A DNA stretch of 32,615 nucleotides from Alphaproteobacteria bacterium MarineAlpha5_Bin3 (GTDB taxonomy: Bacteria; Pseudomonadota; Alphaproteobacteria; HIMB59; GCA-002718135). The notes under the pieces are model-generated. The model was not told the origin of the DNA. It saw only the letters and a program-made list of their open reading frames with translations, and searched no databases. Shown here piece by piece: positions 30,996 to 32,615 of the stretch. Position 1 is the first letter of the stretch; every line of letters begins with the position of its first letter. The translations under genes and the position numbers were made by a program. The stretch lies in contig PTLB01000005.1 of the NCBI GenBank assembly GCA_002938255.1, positions 1 to 32,615 on the forward strand, read 5' to 3'.

Positions 30996-32133
30996 TTTTT
31001 TGTAATACTATTTCCTTAAAGTACTGTTGAAATTCAACAATATCATTAATTGAATTAACTTGATTATTAAAATCTAAAGATAATGAATTGTCAATAAATT
31101 GATGTATTTGATTATATTTAATTTTATTAAATTTAAATAAATTGACTGCAATTTCGTTCGAGCAATTGAATTTTATAACATCTATTTTAGAATTTTTATC
31201 TATTTGATCAAAAACATTAAATAGAGGGAATTTATTTTTATCAACTTTATAGAAATTTAATTGATTAGTTTGATTAAATTCAAACTTTTTATTAAGGTAC
31301 TCATTATCGATATTATTTGTAGAATTTAAGAAATTATAAATTGGTATAAACATATCTGGGTAAAAATAATTCATGATTGATGTTAAATTTTTACAATCAA
31401 CAATAGAATGAATAACTGCTTCTGGATGTATAATGATTTTTAACTTTTCATATGGAATATCAAAAAGATAATGTGCCTCAACTAATTCTAAACATTTATT
31501 AGCTAAAGTTGAAGAATCTATACTATTTTTATAACCCATTTTCCATTTAGGATGTTTTATAGCTTGTTTAAAAGTAATTTTTTCTAAACTTTTTAAATTA
31601 TAAGTTAAAAAAGGACCTCCAGAGGCGGTCAAATATACATTATTATATTGGAAATTTTTATTACTAAATAAATAATTTAACGAATAATGTTCAGAATCTA
31701 ATGGAAATATTTTGGTGTTATTTTTTTTTGAAAATTTCTTTAATAAATGTCCTGCAGAAACTATACATTCTTTACTAACCAGACCTAAATTATTTGTATT
31801 AAATAATATCGCCTCTAAATAATTTAAAGAATTGTAGCCAGAAATTGATAGAATGGTAAGTTCAGTTTTAGATTTATATAAATATTCATTTATATCACAT
31901 GATAATATAATCTTAGTTCTATAATTTACTAATTTTTTTTTTAGTAAAGGTAGCTTAGTATTATCATTTAAACATACGTACTTAGGTTTAAATAATTTAA
32001 CTTGAGTTAATAATTTTTTATAATTTTTATTAGCTAATAATAAATTAACCTGAATAAATGGAAAATTATTTTTAATTATTGATAAAGTTTTAGTACCAAT
32101 ATTACCTGTACTACCAAAAATATTAATATTCAT
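30982..32133 (-). CDS. dxr: 1-deoxy-D-xylulose 5-phosphate reductoisomerase
   Basis: NIFGSTGNIGTKTLSII, PLDSEHYSLNYLF, YLTASGGPF, ALKHPKWKMG-like AIKHPKWKMGYKNSIDSSTLANKCLELVEA, IIIHPEAVIHSIV. Confidence 0.95.
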   Translation of the reverse strand: MNINIFGSTGNIGTKTLSIIKNNFPFIQVNLLLANKNYKKLLTQVKLFKPKYVCLNDNTKLPLLKKKLVNYRTKIILSCDINEYLYKSKTELTILSISGYNSLNYLEAILFNTNNLGLVSKECIVSAGHLLKKFSKKNNTKIFPLDSEHYSLNYLFSNKNFQYNNVYLTASGGPFLTYNLKSLEKITFKQAIKHPKWKMGYKNSIDSSTLANKCLELVEAHYLFDIPYEKLKIIIHPEAVIHSIVDCKNLTSIMNYFYPDMFIPIYNFLNSTNNIDNEYLNKKFEFNQTNQLNFYKVDKNKFPLFNVFDQIDKNSKIDVIKFNCSNEIAVNLFKFNKIKYNQIHQFIDNSLSLDFNNQVNSINDIVEFQQYFKEIVLQKNEII

Positions 32134-32615
32134 TTAATTTGTAACATAGCTAAATAAAATTAATCCATAAGTGCAAAGAATAAAACTATCAAACCTATCA
32201 AAAAAACCACCATGACCAGGAATTAAGTTGCTTGAATTTTTTAATCCCGAAATTCTTTTAAAAATGGATTCAATTATGTCTCCTAAAAAAGATAATAAAA
32301 TTATCATAATAATAAAAATAAATCCTGTAATTAAATCGAATATTTCAAATATTTGATTTAAAATTATAGAAAGTAGTAATGTAAAAAAGATTCCTAAATA
32401 TAAACCGGCGAAAGTTTTATTAGGACTGATTCTTTTAAATATTTTTTTCTCTCCAAACAAAGTACCAAATAGATAGCAAAAAGTATCAAAAATAATAATA
32501 ATAGTAAATAAAAATAAAAATATTTCTGAATTATAAAAATGATAAAGGTAAATCTCTAAACATAAAAATGAAAATACAATATATAAATATAATAAAAGTA
32601 TTATTTTTCTATTGA
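32134..32615 (-). CDS. cdsA: Phosphatidate cytidylyltransferase (5' end truncated by window edge)
   Basis: KRISPNKTFAGLYLG and GDIIESIFKRISGLKNSSNLIPGHGGFFDRFDS. The reading frame stays open upstream of the track's TTG start at 32460 (...FTIIIIFDTFCYLFGTLFGEKK...) to the window edge. Confidence 0.93.
   Translation of the reverse strand, partial: NRKIILLLYLYIVFSFLCLEIYLYHFYNSEIFLFLFTIIIIFDTFCYLFGTLFGEKKIFKRISPNKTFAGLYLGIFFTLLLSIILNQIFEIFDLITGFIFIIMIILLSFLGDIIESIFKRISGLKNSSNLIPGHGGFFDRFDSFILCTYGLILFSYVTN

Noticed and set aside
32134-32460. cdsA treated as a complete 108-aa gene starting at TTG 32460
   Set aside because: The frame remains open upstream with CdsA-like sequence (DTFCYLFGTLFGEKK), so the gene is truncated by the window edge and the TTG start is a track artefact.
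1-32615. CRISPR array, tRNA/rRNA genes, transposons, phage genes, toxin-antitoxin or defence islands
   Set aside because: I saw no regularly spaced repeats, no RNA gene signatures and no relevant ORFs; almost all sequence is accounted for by housekeeping genes.

Overview
This 32.6 kb window comes from a very AT-rich, streamlined alphaproteobacterial genome. It resembles SAR11 or a similar marine lineage, but I hold that taxonomic placement with low confidence. I support 33 protein-coding genes covering about 98% of the window; by my boundaries the intergenic sequence totals roughly 570 bp. The blocks are: ntrY (partial) | ispDF-pgpA-pncC | ratA-lipA-pdhC-pdhB-pdhA-ftsB-eno-kdsA-pyrG-secG-tpiA (minus strand) | ppiD-trpE-trpG-trpD-trpC-moaC-lexA-gltX-gltA (plus strand) | lpxB-lpxI-lpxA-fabZ-lpxD-skp-bamA-dxr-cdsA (partial, minus strand). 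This is conserved housekeeping content in close to the usual alphaproteobacterial order. I see no tRNA, rRNA, CRISPR array, mobile element, defence system or new multigene system. The points worth a second look are: (i) several genes usually found inside these clusters are absent with tight junctions left behind (lpdA, moeA, comEC, rseP, and dusB-ntrB-ntrC); (ii) a textbook alphaproteobacterial SOS box GAAC-N7-GAAC lies 6 bp before the lexA start; (iii) a phased array of TTTGTAAA motifs sits upstream of pdhA; (iv) small dyads or hairpins lie next to the starts of pyrG, lpxA and tpiA/ppiD; (v) BamA ends in Asn rather than an aromatic residue.
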